From assembly GCA_003228685.1 (NCBI GenBank), contig QIFC01000078.1:1-64000 (forward strand): DNA of 64,000 nt, given 5' to 3'. Below are positions 42,670-51,324 of the stretch, piece after piece; within the stretch, counting starts at the first letter, position 1; the number at the start of each line of letters is the position of its first letter. The notes beneath the pieces were generated by a model. That model had not been told where the DNA came from. It saw only the letters and a list, made by a program, of their open reading frames with translations, and searched no databases. The translations under genes and the position numbers were made by a program. The DNA is from Chloroflexota bacterium. GTDB taxonomy: Bacteria; Chloroflexota; Dehalococcoidia; DSTF01; RBG-16-68-14.

Positions 42670-43536
42670 CTAGCTGCTCCGTTGCACACCTAGCTGTTCC
42701 AGCTCCTCATCGGCCACATCGCGACGCCGCCCCCTCTCTTCCGCCATCTCTCGTGCGTACCAGCGGAAAAACACGACCGTCATGTAAGACCAGAGAATCA
42801 GGGTGCCAATGAGCTTCATAGCGCCACCCGCCACCTGCTGATCGTCCAGCGCCGTCATGCCCCAAATTCGAGGAGCGTCCTCGTAGAAGGAATACACCAC
42901 GGTATCTGAGAACGTGATGAACGATGCCATAATGGCCGGCAACAGCGACTGCATAAACAAGTAGGCCATCTGCAGCGGCGGGTTGAGGCGGGGGAGTTCG
43001 GGGATCGGGCTCAGGATCGGCCACCACATGAGTAGCGCCGTGGCGACCAGCACGGCGTGCATGAGCAGGTGGAAGGAGTGCGCCTGCAACTGCAGATCGA
43101 TCGTCTGAGGTAAGTGGATGAGCAACAGCGCCGCGTTGAAGATCGAGAACGCGACGACCGGCTGGGTAAACGGCTTGGCGACGCGCATCACGCCGGGAAT
43201 TCTCAGAAGCGCCTGCCAGATCCAGCCTGGGACCCCGGCCAACAGCAGCGGCGCCGCGACAAGCGTCAGCAGCACGTGTTGGATCATATGGGCTGACGCC
43301 AGGTAGTGCTCTGAGAGGTCGTGGAGCGGCGAGCCGACCGCAACGTAGATCGCCAGCACGCCAAGCGTAAAGAGCACAACCTGGCGCTTCGTCACACGTT
43401 CGACATCAGAGGCGCCACTCCTCATCTGCGTCACCGCGTAGAGGTACCCGCCCTCCAGCAGTAGGCAGATCAGAACAACGTCAAGATGCGCGCTCCAGTC
43501 CAGCCATTCGTAGCCGGCAATGTGCAACAAGGACAT
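42670..43536 (-). CDS. ctaG: Cytochrome c oxidase assembly factor CtaG (caa3-type)
   Basis: 288 residues, seven helices, the Caa3_CtaG family. Landmarks: SAHMIQHVLLTLVAAPLLL, LLMHAVLVATALLMWWPILS and FITFSDTVVYSFYEDAPRIW. The family is required for assembly, probably of the copper site, of caa3 oxidases in Bacillus. It follows the coxF gene by 19 bases and ends the five-gene oxidase operon. Confidence 0.9.
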   Translation of the reverse strand: MSLLHIAGYEWLDWSAHLDVVLICLLLEGGYLYAVTQMRSGASDVERVTKRQVVLFTLGVLAIYVAVGSPLHDLSEHYLASAHMIQHVLLTLVAAPLLLAGVPGWIWQALLRIPGVMRVAKPFTQPVVAFSIFNAALLLIHLPQTIDLQLQAHSFHLLMHAVLVATALLMWWPILSPIPELPRLNPPLQMAYLFMQSLLPAIMASFITFSDTVVYSFYEDAPRIWGMTALDDQQVAGGAMKLIGTLILWSYMTVVFFRWYAREMAEERGRRRDVADEELEQLGVQRSS

Positions 43537-43555
43537 GGTTAGCTTTGGGGCGCTC

Positions 43556-44026
43556 TCAGACCAGGCTGGCGCCTAGCGTCGACAGGACGATAACGAACAA
43601 CGCGGTCACGAGGACCATGCCCGCTGAGAACATGACCGTCAGCAGCTTGTTGTCAAAGCGCAAGTGCATGAACCACAGCGCAACCAGCACGAACTTCATC
43701 GCCGAGAGCACGAGCAGGATCGCGAGCAGCGCGCCCTCGAGCGCATCGACGTAGTAGATCGCCACCTCGAGCGCGGTGATGACGGCTAGTATCAGGCCAA
43801 CCTTGATGTACTCAGCCGCATCCGGGTGTCCGTCCGCCGGGTGATCGACGATCTCATACTCCTCCTCGGCTGGTGCGCGCTGTGGCCATTTCAGTTCGAT
43901 GGGCGACATCGCCAGGAGCACGCCGATCGCGCCTGCCGCGATCAACGGGATCCCGAGCAAGTAGGCCGGGTTCTCGAAGAACGCCTTCCCGTTTGCGGCC
44001 AATACGAACGTAAGCGCCTCTAGCAT
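43556..44026 (-). CDS. coxF: Cytochrome c oxidase subunit IV (CtaF-like)
   Basis: 156 residues. Two N-terminal helices, then a charged linker (EYEIVDHPADGHPDAAEYIK) and three helices with LSAMKFVLVALWFMHLRFD, the signature of small bacterial subunit IV. It stabilises the oxidase. The first two helices are an extension compared with the usual ~110-residue protein. Lies ten bases after coxC. Confidence 0.82.
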   Translation of the reverse strand: MLEALTFVLAANGKAFFENPAYLLGIPLIAAGAIGVLLAMSPIELKWPQRAPAEEEYEIVDHPADGHPDAAEYIKVGLILAVITALEVAIYYVDALEGALLAILLVLSAMKFVLVALWFMHLRFDNKLLTVMFSAGMVLVTALFVIVLSTLGASLV

Positions 44027-44036
44027 CTATCCCTCA

Positions 44037-44660
44037 CTATTGCAGCAGATAGACCAACGTGAAGATCACGATCCAGACGATGTCGACGAAGTGCCAATAC
44101 AGCCCGGCCAACTCCACGTTCATTGCGTTCTCGCTCGTGATACGACCCCTTCGCGCCATCACCCAGAGCGAAAGCAAGATCAGGACGCCAACTGAGACGT
44201 GAGCACCGTGGAAACCGGTGAGCACGAAAAACGATGTCCCGAACAGGTTGCTGTTGAGCGTCAGGCCTTCGTTATAGAACTCGGTGAACTCGAACACCTG
44301 CCCTGCCAAGAACGTCATGCCGAGCAACGCCGTCGCCGCCAGCCAAATCTGCAGGCCACGGCGGTCGTTGCGTCGGATCGCCGCCAGCGCGAGCACCATC
44401 GTCACGCTGCTCATCAGCAGGACGAATGCGCTGACCGACGTGAACGGGATATCGAACAGCCCGGAGTACGCGACCCCGTCGATGACGCGGTCCGTCGGGT
44501 ACGGCCCTTCAACACTGCTGTTGCGATACAGCAGGTAGGTGCCGATCATCCCGCCGAAGAACAGGCACTCCGACGCGAGGAAGAGCCACATGAGCAGCTT
44601 CCTGTTGTCAATGCCCGTATTCGTCTCGTGGGCGGCGTCAACCGTAGGCGCGTGTTGCAC
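44037..44660 (-). CDS. coxC: Cytochrome c oxidase subunit III
   Basis: 207 residues, five helices, the short bacterial form. Markers: KLLMWLFLASECLFFGGMIGT, GTSFFVLTGFHGAHVSVGV and LYWHFVDIVWIVIFTLVYL at the end. It supports proton uptake into subunit I. Six bases from the coxA stop. Confidence 0.93.
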   Translation of the reverse strand: MQHAPTVDAAHETNTGIDNRKLLMWLFLASECLFFGGMIGTYLLYRNSSVEGPYPTDRVIDGVAYSGLFDIPFTSVSAFVLLMSSVTMVLALAAIRRNDRRGLQIWLAATALLGMTFLAGQVFEFTEFYNEGLTLNSNLFGTSFFVLTGFHGAHVSVGVLILLSLWVMARRGRITSENAMNVELAGLYWHFVDIVWIVIFTLVYLLQ

Positions 44661-44666
44661 GTCAGA

Positions 44667-46613
44667 TCACTCCGTAGCGGGCTCCAGCGCCCATCCATAG
44701 ACTCCAACCAACGTGATGACCGCGCCAACAGGTATCAGCGGCAGCATCCACGGGTTGTCCCAGTAAATAAAGCCGGCGGCCAGGAATGGCATCCCCGCGG
44801 AAGCGATCAGTGGGATGATCGATGGTGACGGTAGGTGGATATTGTGGCCGCCTTCGTCTTCATCTTCTTCTTCATCGTGCCCGTTCGCGCCGCCAACCAT
44901 CGCCGGCACGGTCTCGCCAGCCTCATTCTGCACGTACTTCTTGGCCCAGTGGTCGTCCAATTCCTTCACCTGCGGGATCTCGGCGAAGTTGTACACCGGC
45001 GGCGGCGAAGGTATCGCCCACTCGAGCGTACGGCCGTCCCACGGGTCCGCGCCGGCCTTCTCTTTGCTTCGCATGCTCACGACGACGTTCACCAAGAACA
45101 CCGCCACGGAGAACGCGATCACGAACGCGCCGACTGTCGACATCATGTTCCAGAGGCCAAACCCGAGCCCCGCCTCGTACGTGGACGTCCGCCTGATCAT
45201 GCCAAGGAACCCAAGGATCATCATCGGCTGGAACGTGAGATTGAAGCCGATGAACATCGCCCAGAAGTGCAATTGGCCCAGTCTTTCGTTCATCAACTTC
45301 CCGCTGAACTTCGGGAACCAATAGTAAATGCCCCCAAAGAGCCCGAACAGCGCGCCTCCAACGAGAACCTGGTGAAAGTGAGCTACAACGAAGTACGTGT
45401 CTTGCTGCTGGTAGTCCGACGGCACCATCGAATGCATCACACCGGTCAGGCCGCCGATCGTGAACATCCCGATGAACCCCACAGCGAATAGCAGAGGCGT
45501 CTTGAAACTGATTGAACCGCCCCATAGCGTAGCCAACCAGTTGAAGACCTTGACGCCTGTCGGCACACCAATGAGCAGCGTCGAAACCCCGAACGCGGAG
45601 TTCGCCACCGAACCTAAGCCGGTCGTGTACATGTGGTGCGCCCAAACGCCCCAGCTCATGAATGCGATTGCGATGCCTGAAAAGACGACGAACGGGTATC
45701 CGAACAGCGGCTTGCGCGAGAAAGTCGGCAGGACCTCAGATACGATGCCCATTGCCGGAAGGATCAAGATGTAGACCTCCGGATGGCCGAAGAGCCAGAA
45801 CATGTTCTGCCACAGCAGTGGTGTGCCTCCTGCGTTGACGTTGAAAAAATTCGCACCGAAGAGACGATCGAACAAGAGCTGGAAGAGCGCCACGGTGATG
45901 ATCGGCATCGCGAAGATAATCAGAAACGAAGTCACCAGCGTCATCCACACGAAGACCGGCATGCGGAAGAGCGTCATCCCGGGCGCTCGCATGTTGATGA
46001 TCGTCACGATGAAGTTGAAGCCACCGGCCATCGACGCGACGCCCAAAATCAGTAACCCGAAGGCCCAGTAGTCGATACCTGTTCCCGGCGAGAATTGATT
46101 CAACGTCAGCGGCGCATAGCCGAACCACCCGCCGTCCGGCGCTCCCAGGTTTCCTTCAAAGAACGAGCCTGCCGGGTTGCCAGTGAAGAAGCTCGCGCTC
46201 ATGAACATCCCGCCGAACAGGAACGTCCAGTAGCTGAACGCATTCAATCTCGGGAAGGCGACATCGCGCGCGCCGATCATCAGAGGAATGACTAAGTTAA
46301 AGAAGGCTGCGCTCAGCGGCATGACCACCAGGAAGACCATCGTCGTTCCGTGCATGGTGAAGAGCCGGTTGTACTGGTCTGGGTCGACGAGCGTCAACCC
46401 CGGCCTTGCCAGCTGCAGTCTGATGATCAGCGCTTCGATGCCTCCCACCAGGAAGAAGAACATCGCCGTCGCGCCGTACATCAGGCCGATGCGCTTGTGG
46501 TCGATCGTCGTCAGCCAACTCCAAACGCCCTGGTAGGTGGCCCCCTGTTCGCGCATGCGACGGAGCGCCTCGCCAACGGTTGGTGCTGGCCGCTCGATCA
46601 TCACTCCTGCCAT
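44667..46613 (-). CDS. coxA: Cytochrome c oxidase subunit I
   Basis: 648 residues. Heme/copper ligands are in FTMHGTTMVF, FGHPEVYILILP (CuB His, the D-channel Glu and the cross-linking Tyr), WAHHMYTTG and VAHFHQVLVGG, so an A-type proton-pumping oxidase is expected. Start: ATG at 46613 with AAGGAG (46620-46625), rather than an in-frame start at 46688 inside coxB. An acidic linker (HDEEEDEDEGG) and two additional helices follow the core at the C-terminus. Confidence 0.96.
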   Translation of the reverse strand: MAGVMIERPAPTVGEALRRMREQGATYQGVWSWLTTIDHKRIGLMYGATAMFFFLVGGIEALIIRLQLARPGLTLVDPDQYNRLFTMHGTTMVFLVVMPLSAAFFNLVIPLMIGARDVAFPRLNAFSYWTFLFGGMFMSASFFTGNPAGSFFEGNLGAPDGGWFGYAPLTLNQFSPGTGIDYWAFGLLILGVASMAGGFNFIVTIINMRAPGMTLFRMPVFVWMTLVTSFLIIFAMPIITVALFQLLFDRLFGANFFNVNAGGTPLLWQNMFWLFGHPEVYILILPAMGIVSEVLPTFSRKPLFGYPFVVFSGIAIAFMSWGVWAHHMYTTGLGSVANSAFGVSTLLIGVPTGVKVFNWLATLWGGSISFKTPLLFAVGFIGMFTIGGLTGVMHSMVPSDYQQQDTYFVVAHFHQVLVGGALFGLFGGIYYWFPKFSGKLMNERLGQLHFWAMFIGFNLTFQPMMILGFLGMIRRTSTYEAGLGFGLWNMMSTVGAFVIAFSVAVFLVNVVVSMRSKEKAGADPWDGRTLEWAIPSPPPVYNFAEIPQVKELDDHWAKKYVQNEAGETVPAMVGGANGHDEEEDEDEGGHNIHLPSPSIIPLIASAGMPFLAAGFIYWDNPWMLPLIPVGAVITLVGVYGWALEPATE

Positions 46614-46641
46614 GCCTGGCTCCTTGTCTGCATCAGGTTCA

Positions 46642-47424
46642 TCAGGGCACGCACGCCGCTGGCAGCGGCTCTTCGCCCTCCTCGGCAATCGATTTCAGGC
46701 ATGCTTCGAACTGCGCCGGCTCAAGGGCCGTCGTCTTGAAGCTCATTCTCGCGTGCCCGATACCGCAGAACTCAGCGCACTGTCCCGCAAAGACGCCCGT
46801 CTCTGTGGCGTTAAACTTCAGTGTGTTCGTGCGTCCCGGCACCACGTCTTGTTTGCCGGCCAGCTTTGGAATCCAGAAGCTGTGGATCACGTCTAGCGCC
46901 TCAAGCTCCGCGCCAACCTCCCTGTCAACCGGGATATAAAGGTCCACCGTCCTGAACGGACGGCCGTCCCCGTCCGCGTATTCTGGATCAAGGTAGTCGA
47001 AGCGCCAGTTCCACTGCTGCGCCACCACGCGGACGTGGAGCGCGTCCTCGCCCGCTTCTCCTCCTAGGTCGATGATGGCGGCCACAGTCGGAACCGCGAT
47101 ACCGAGTAGCAGCAGCGCCGGCGCAATCGTCCAACCAATTTCCAGCGCGTTATTGCCATGGACTTGCTTGGGAATGCCGTCTCCGGCTCGACGCCGAAAG
47201 CGAACGAGGACGTAGATCAACGCGGCCGTCACGCCGATGAGCACGATGACGGCCGGAATCAGCACCAGGATGAACAGGTCGAGTTGCTTCTGTGCAACGT
47301 CTCCAGCAGGGTTGAACGTGTTCTGGTCTCCGCCCAATGCGCCACAGCCAGTCGTTGCCACAACCGTGGCTACCACGAGCGCTATGGTCGCCAGCTTAGC
47401 CGCGGATACCTGACCGAGCTTCAT
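46642..47424 (-). CDS. coxB: Cytochrome c oxidase subunit II
   Basis: 260 residues. Lipobox TTGC near residue 27, two helices and an exposed CuA domain. The CuA site is complete: His in VIHSFWIPKL and Cys216, Cys220, His224 and Met227 in CAEFCGIGHARM. The protein ends shortly after, so there is no fused cytochrome c domain; electrons must arrive from a separate carrier, perhaps one of the cupredoxins. First gene of the coxB-A-C-F-ctaG operon. Confidence 0.95.
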   Translation of the reverse strand: MKLGQVSAAKLATIALVVATVVATTGCGALGGDQNTFNPAGDVAQKQLDLFILVLIPAVIVLIGVTAALIYVLVRFRRRAGDGIPKQVHGNNALEIGWTIAPALLLLGIAVPTVAAIIDLGGEAGEDALHVRVVAQQWNWRFDYLDPEYADGDGRPFRTVDLYIPVDREVGAELEALDVIHSFWIPKLAGKQDVVPGRTNTLKFNATETGVFAGQCAEFCGIGHARMSFKTTALEPAQFEACLKSIAEEGEEPLPAACVP

Positions 47425-47474
47425 TGCCCTCCTGAGCAGCAGACGTCTTAGTGTCGCCTTATAGGCAGTGTTAG

Positions 47475-47493
47475 CTGACGGATACCCCGTCAG
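47475..47493. promoter_or_regulatory. Inverted repeat upstream of coxB
   Basis: Perfect seven-base arms CTGACGG (47475-47481) and CCGTCAG (47487-47493) with a five-base spacer, about 50 bases before the coxB ATG and just upstream of a TATAAG (47463-47458, minus strand) that could be a -10 box. Position fits an operator at the -35 region. Confidence 0.45.
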
Positions 47494-47537
47494 TCCTTGT
47501 ACCGTATATCACAACCCTTCGCACTCGGTCAATTGAA

Positions 47538-47575
47538 CGCAGATAGGACGCTGCAGGTGCAGCGCCCTATCTGCG
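47538..47575 (-). terminator. Long hairpin terminator after the zinc-ribbon gene
   Basis: Seventeen pairs with one A-C mismatch: arms 47538-47555 and 47558-47575 (cores CGCTGCA/TGCAGCG and AGATAGG/CCTATCT). It lies 22 bases after the stop of the zinc-ribbon gene and before the coxB promoter region. Confidence 0.7.
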
Positions 47576-47596
47576 AATGAACCGTGTTAAGCGAGC

Positions 47597-47869
47597 CTAT
47601 GCGGCGCGGCCTCGGCTCCTCTTGCCTTGCTTCGGGCTCGCCGGCATGACCGCCGGCAAGATCTCGATCGGCTTGCGACGCAAGTCCTCAATGAACACCG
47701 GGCCCTGACAACGCTCGCACCGCAGCTTGTCACCGGGCCCGGGCTTGGGCCCCTCATAGCCCGGCCTGGGGCTGAAACCCGTCAGCACAAGTTTCTTGTC
47801 TTTCGTTCCTTCGACCTGGCCGCTGATGTGGCCACAGTGGTAACACTTCACGTCGCCTATCATGTCCAT
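47597..47869 (-). CDS. Small zinc-ribbon protein
   Basis: 90 residues from ATG 47869 (GGGAGGAG at 47877-47884). Two Cys pairs, CYHCGH near residue 8 and CERCQG near residue 51, could bind one zinc. A basic Lys/Arg-rich tail (KQGKRSRGRAA) suggests nucleic-acid binding. Not assigned to a named family. It lies 140 bases from the GreA-type gene and could be cotranscribed with it. Confidence 0.7.
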   Translation of the reverse strand: MDMIGDVKCYHCGHISGQVEGTKDKKLVLTGFSPRPGYEGPKPGPGDKLRCERCQGPVFIEDLRRKPIEILPAVMPASPKQGKRSRGRAA

Positions 47870-48009
47870 TGCCAAGCTCCTCCCAGACGCACCGAGGCGC
47901 CAAAAACATGCCAACGTCGCAAGGTTTCGGCAATGGCAGCGGAACCTAAAGGAGTGAGTCCCCTACTTTGGAGAGAGGAATGCCCCGCCCGAGCGGGCGA
48001 AAGCCCCTG

Positions 48010-48807
48010 CTACGTTTCGACGCGCTCCAGGCGGAAGCGAATGTTCCCGGACGGAGCCGAGACGTTCACCTCGTCGCCCGCGCTCTTCTTGAGGACGCTC
48101 TGACCGACAGGCGAATCGAGCGAGATCTTGCCTTGCGATGCGTCCGCCTCGGTTGGCCGCACGAGTTTGTAGGAGACTTCCTGGTTGGACTTCAGATTGC
48201 GTAGGACAACCGTGCAGCCCAGCTCGACGATGTCTCCCTTCGGCTTAAATCCCTCCTCGACGATCACCACCTGATCGAGCGTCGCCTCAAGCCGGCGTAT
48301 CCGGCCCTCGACATACGCCTGCTGGTCGCGCGCCGCGTCCAGCGGAGCATTCTCCTTGAAATCCTTATCGGCCATCGCACGCCTGATGTCCTCGATGATC
48401 GCCGGGCGCTGCGCCTTAAGCGACTCGAGTTCCACCACCATGGCGGCCTTGTCGCGCTCAGTCATCTCGATCGACTCGAGGGCCGGCGCCGTGCTCGCCT
48501 TCTTCGCATTCTTCTTAATCCGGAGATGTGTGCCGAGGTTGGTCGATGTATACCCGGCCTTCTTCGCAAACGCCAAGAACTTCTTCACCGCATCGCCGCG
48601 CCGGCCGGCATCAGTCATCGTGCCGGAGAACGTTTCCGCGTAGTTAGCCACCTCATTGGCCGTGAGCTGGCCCAGCACTCGTTCCGCGCCCGCCCAACGA
48701 ACGAAGCGTTCCACCTCAGCCTGGATCGCAGTCGCGTCCTCGCCCCGCAAACCATTGAGGTGCTCGCGTGCCGCATCAAACAGCGTGATCGTCATATCGT
48801 CGCTCAT
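48010..48807 (-). CDS. GreA/GreB-family transcription elongation factor with an extra N-terminal helical domain
   Basis: 265 residues, about 100 longer than normal GreA (about 158). The C-terminal 160 residues are GreA-like: coiled coil with the acidic tip ADKDFKENAPLDAARDQQ (Asp and Glu kept, as needed to stimulate transcript cleavage) and the FKBP-like end GKISLDSPVGQSVLKKSAGD. Residues about 10-95 are a helical domain (FVRWAGAERVLGQL, then GRRGDAVKKFLAFAKKAGY) reminiscent of the SAM-like core-binding domain of tyrosine recombinases. Start: ATG 48807 with AAGGAG close by. It rescues backtracked RNA polymerase; the added domain's role is unknown. Confidence 0.82.
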   Translation of the reverse strand: MSDDMTITLFDAAREHLNGLRGEDATAIQAEVERFVRWAGAERVLGQLTANEVANYAETFSGTMTDAGRRGDAVKKFLAFAKKAGYTSTNLGTHLRIKKNAKKASTAPALESIEMTERDKAAMVVELESLKAQRPAIIEDIRRAMADKDFKENAPLDAARDQQAYVEGRIRRLEATLDQVVIVEEGFKPKGDIVELGCTVVLRNLKSNQEVSYKLVRPTEADASQGKISLDSPVGQSVLKKSAGDEVNVSAPSGNIRFRLERVET

Positions 48808-48896
48808 GAGACTCCTTACTTCGATGTTGGTATACATCATCCTGCCCGCCAACGACAGCTTTCCCCATTGCGGTCCGCATCCTCCGCCGTGGAGCC

Positions 48897-48926
48897 TTCT
48901 CTCGATAGCAACGCTGGCGGTACAAT
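48897..48926 (+). promoter_or_regulatory. Candidate promoter giving a leaderless transcript
   Basis: TACAAT (48921-48926) lies six bases before the GTG start at 48933; a weak -35 (TTCTCT, 48897-48902) is 18 bases upstream. No ribosome site is visible. Confidence 0.45.
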
Positions 48927-48932
48927 CAGGTC

Positions 48933-50048
48933 GTGAGCGCGATCTGGCGCCCCTCCGCTAGTGCAAGCCTCGCCGTTGCGGTGCTCGCCTCGTTCTTGCT
49001 CCTGGCGTGCGGACAGACGCCAGACGACGTCCCGACCCCCACCACCGATCCCGATGCCAGCATCCGCACCTTCGCTATGGGCGTCAGCTCCCTGCCGGCC
49101 GAGCTTACCGAGGAAAGCTACAGCGCGACGTTTCGTCTTGCCGCAAGTGCCGGCGAAGTCATCCTCATCCAGCGCACACCGCCATGGGAAGAGCTGCTAA
49201 GCGGCGCCTTCTCAGAGGACACCGTCCTCACGACGCAACGCGAGACGGCCTTGGCGGAAGAAAACGGCCTCGACATCTTCGTCGCCATCGACCCCACGGA
49301 CGGTACCCGGCAACGCGACCGCTTGGCCGGCCTACCGGATGATCTACTGGGAGCAGGCTTCTCAGACCCGGCCATCCACAAGGCGCTGATTGACTACGCG
49401 CGCTACATCGCCGAGACCTACCGCCCAAAGTACCTCGCGTTCGGCGTCGAGATGAACGGCTATCAGCAACATCACCCCGAGGACTTCGAGCGCTTCGTCG
49501 TCATCTACCACGAAGCGTACGAGGTAGTGAAAGAGATCTCACCAGAGACCTTGGTCTTCCCCACGTTCCAGTTCGAGGAGTTGCAAGGGCGTCTGCCCTT
49601 CCAAGATCCATTGCCGCCTCAGTGGCACCTCATCAGCCGGTTCGAACCGCGGCTTGATGTCCTCGCAATCAGCAGCTATCCAGACATCGTCTTTCCAGAC
49701 GCAGACCAAATACCGGAGTCTTACTACGCGCAGCTCTCGCTCTATACGAGCCGGCCGGTCGCCATCGCCGGTATGGGCTACTCGTCCAGGGCCGGCGAGG
49801 GAGTCTCTCAGGAGCAGGCGGAAGAGGCGCAAGCGGCATTCCTGCGCCGGACGCTCGATAACGCGCAGCAACTCAACATGCCCTTCGTCGTCTGGTTCGT
49901 CAGCCAGGACCCGTCATTCACGGGCGAGTCCGCGCTCGATCTCGGAAACTCAGGCCTGATTCAACAAAATGGCACCCCGAAACCGGCCTGGGACGTCTGG
50001 CAGACGGCATCTCTCAGACCAATGCAAGCCGTTCAGCCGGAACCCTAA
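48933..50048 (+). CDS. Lipoprotein with a glycoside-hydrolase-like TIM barrel
   Basis: 371 residues from GTG. Lipobox LLLACG. The mature region resembles clan-A glycoside hydrolases such as GH53: AFGVEMNGYQQH holds the expected acid/base Glu near residue 171. The place of the nucleophile, near residue 276 (RPVAIAGMGYSS), has Gly-Met instead of Glu, so hydrolytic activity is doubtful. It could bind polysaccharide rather than cut it. The stop (TAA) overlaps the stop of the convergent acyl-CoA dehydrogenase gene. Confidence 0.65.
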   Translation: MSAIWRPSASASLAVAVLASFLLLACGQTPDDVPTPTTDPDASIRTFAMGVSSLPAELTEESYSATFRLAASAGEVILIQRTPPWEELLSGAFSEDTVLTTQRETALAEENGLDIFVAIDPTDGTRQRDRLAGLPDDLLGAGFSDPAIHKALIDYARYIAETYRPKYLAFGVEMNGYQQHHPEDFERFVVIYHEAYEVVKEISPETLVFPTFQFEELQGRLPFQDPLPPQWHLISRFEPRLDVLAISSYPDIVFPDADQIPESYYAQLSLYTSRPVAIAGMGYSSRAGEGVSQEQAEEAQAAFLRRTLDNAQQLNMPFVVWFVSQDPSFTGESALDLGNSGLIQQNGTPKPAWDVWQTASLRPMQAVQPEP

Positions 50049-51211
50049 GGGTAGACCAACTCGCGCTCCAGCAGCGCCCGCGCGATCACAACCCGTTGTA
50101 TCTGCGATGTTCCCTCGACGATCATCAACTGTCGCGCGTCCCGATAGTGGCGCTCCAGCGGATGGTCCATCATATACCCCTGCGCGCCCAGCACCTGCAA
50201 CGCATCCGATGACACCTTGACCGCGACCTCCGTCGCATAGGCTTTCGCAATCGAAAGCAACGCGGCGTCTTCGCGCTGATACTTGCCCTGATCGACTCGC
50301 CATGCGCCCTGATAGACCAACAGCCTCGCCGCCTCAATCTGGATCGCCATGTCCGCGAACATGAACTGGATCGCCTGCAATTCCGAGATCGGCTTGCCGA
50401 ACGCCTCTCGTTGTCGGGCATAGTCAAGCGCGTACGTCATCGCCCCCTCGGCCAGGCCGACACCGCGCGCCCCAACGACCGGCCTCAGCGTGTTCAACGT
50501 GAGCATCGCGTGCTTGAACCCGCTGCCCTCCTCTCCTCCGAGCAGCAGTTCCGGGCCCAGCCGCACATCCTCGAACACAATATTCGCGGTTGGCACCCCG
50601 CGCACACCCATCTTCCGATCGGTGCGAGCGACGGAAAAGCCAGGTCTGTCCGTCGGCACGATGAAAGCCGAAATGTCGGACGGGCCACCACGATCGCCAG
50701 TCTTGGCGAACGCCACCACGAAGTCAGCAACGGTACCGCCGGAGATGAACATCTTCTCTCCGTTGAGAATGTAATCGTCGCCATCGCGCACGGCCCTGCT
50801 CTGCAGCGCCGAGGCGTCCGAGCCCGAGTTCGGCTCGGTTAGGCAGTAGGCGGCCTTGGCCTCACCCTTCGCCACCTGAGACAACCAGGTCCGCTTCTGA
50901 CTCTCGCTGCCACCGAGCACTAAGGGTTGCGTCGGAAGGGCGGAAAGCAGGAGCATCAGGCCGCTGGCGCAACAGTATTTGGCAACCTCCTCTACCGCCA
51001 GCGCCAGCGCGAACACGCCGGCCCCACTTCCGCCATACTGCTCCGGGATCGTGAGTCCCAGCAGCTCAACCTCTCGAAACGCCTCAAAGATATCGTGAGG
51101 ATATTCTCCAGTCTCGTCCAGTTCCGCTGCTCGAGGCGCTACGCGCTCCTTCGCAATACGCCGAGCAGTGCCTTGGATCAGCTTTTGCTCCTCATTCAGT
51201 TCAAATTGCAT
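50045..51211 (-). CDS. Acyl-CoA dehydrogenase
   Basis: 388 residues from ATG 51211 (GGGAGG upstream; the frame continues to 51277 without a ribosome site). All three domains are present: N-terminal helices, the FAD-binding middle (YCLTEPNSGSDASALQSRA, KMFISGGTVADFVVAFAKT) and the C-terminal helical domain, with the catalytic base Glu in MIVEGTSQIQR. It introduces the alpha-beta double bond in acyl-CoA substrates, passing electrons to ETF. Isolated from other beta-oxidation genes, so chain-length preference is unknown. Confidence 0.92.
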   Translation of the reverse strand: MQFELNEEQKLIQGTARRIAKERVAPRAAELDETGEYPHDIFEAFREVELLGLTIPEQYGGSGAGVFALALAVEEVAKYCCASGLMLLLSALPTQPLVLGGSESQKRTWLSQVAKGEAKAAYCLTEPNSGSDASALQSRAVRDGDDYILNGEKMFISGGTVADFVVAFAKTGDRGGPSDISAFIVPTDRPGFSVARTDRKMGVRGVPTANIVFEDVRLGPELLLGGEEGSGFKHAMLTLNTLRPVVGARGVGLAEGAMTYALDYARQREAFGKPISELQAIQFMFADMAIQIEAARLLVYQGAWRVDQGKYQREDAALLSIAKAYATEVAVKVSSDALQVLGAQGYMMDHPLERHYRDARQLMIVEGTSQIQRVVIARALLERELVYP

Positions 51212-51286
51212 CGACAGCCTCCCTGTCTTAAAACACCGGCTAGCCCGCGAAAGCATATCGTATCTGGAATATCCCAAGCCAATTGC

Positions 51287-51315
51287 TTGCGAATGAACGA
51301 TCTATCCTATATACT
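51287..51315 (+). promoter_or_regulatory. Candidate rpoB promoter P1
   Basis: TTGCGA (51287-51292), 17-base spacer, TATACT (51310-51315). It would give a leader of roughly 160 bases before rpoB. Confidence 0.55.
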
Positions 51316-51324
51316 GACATCAGA

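Noticed and set aside
44835-45491. A 218-codon plus-strand frame opposite coxA
   Set aside because: His/Arg-rich reverse complement of coxA codons; no independent support.
47986-47999. GC-rich hairpin CGCCCG/CGGGCG after the GreA-type gene
   Set aside because: Two-base loop and no T run; too weak to call a terminator.
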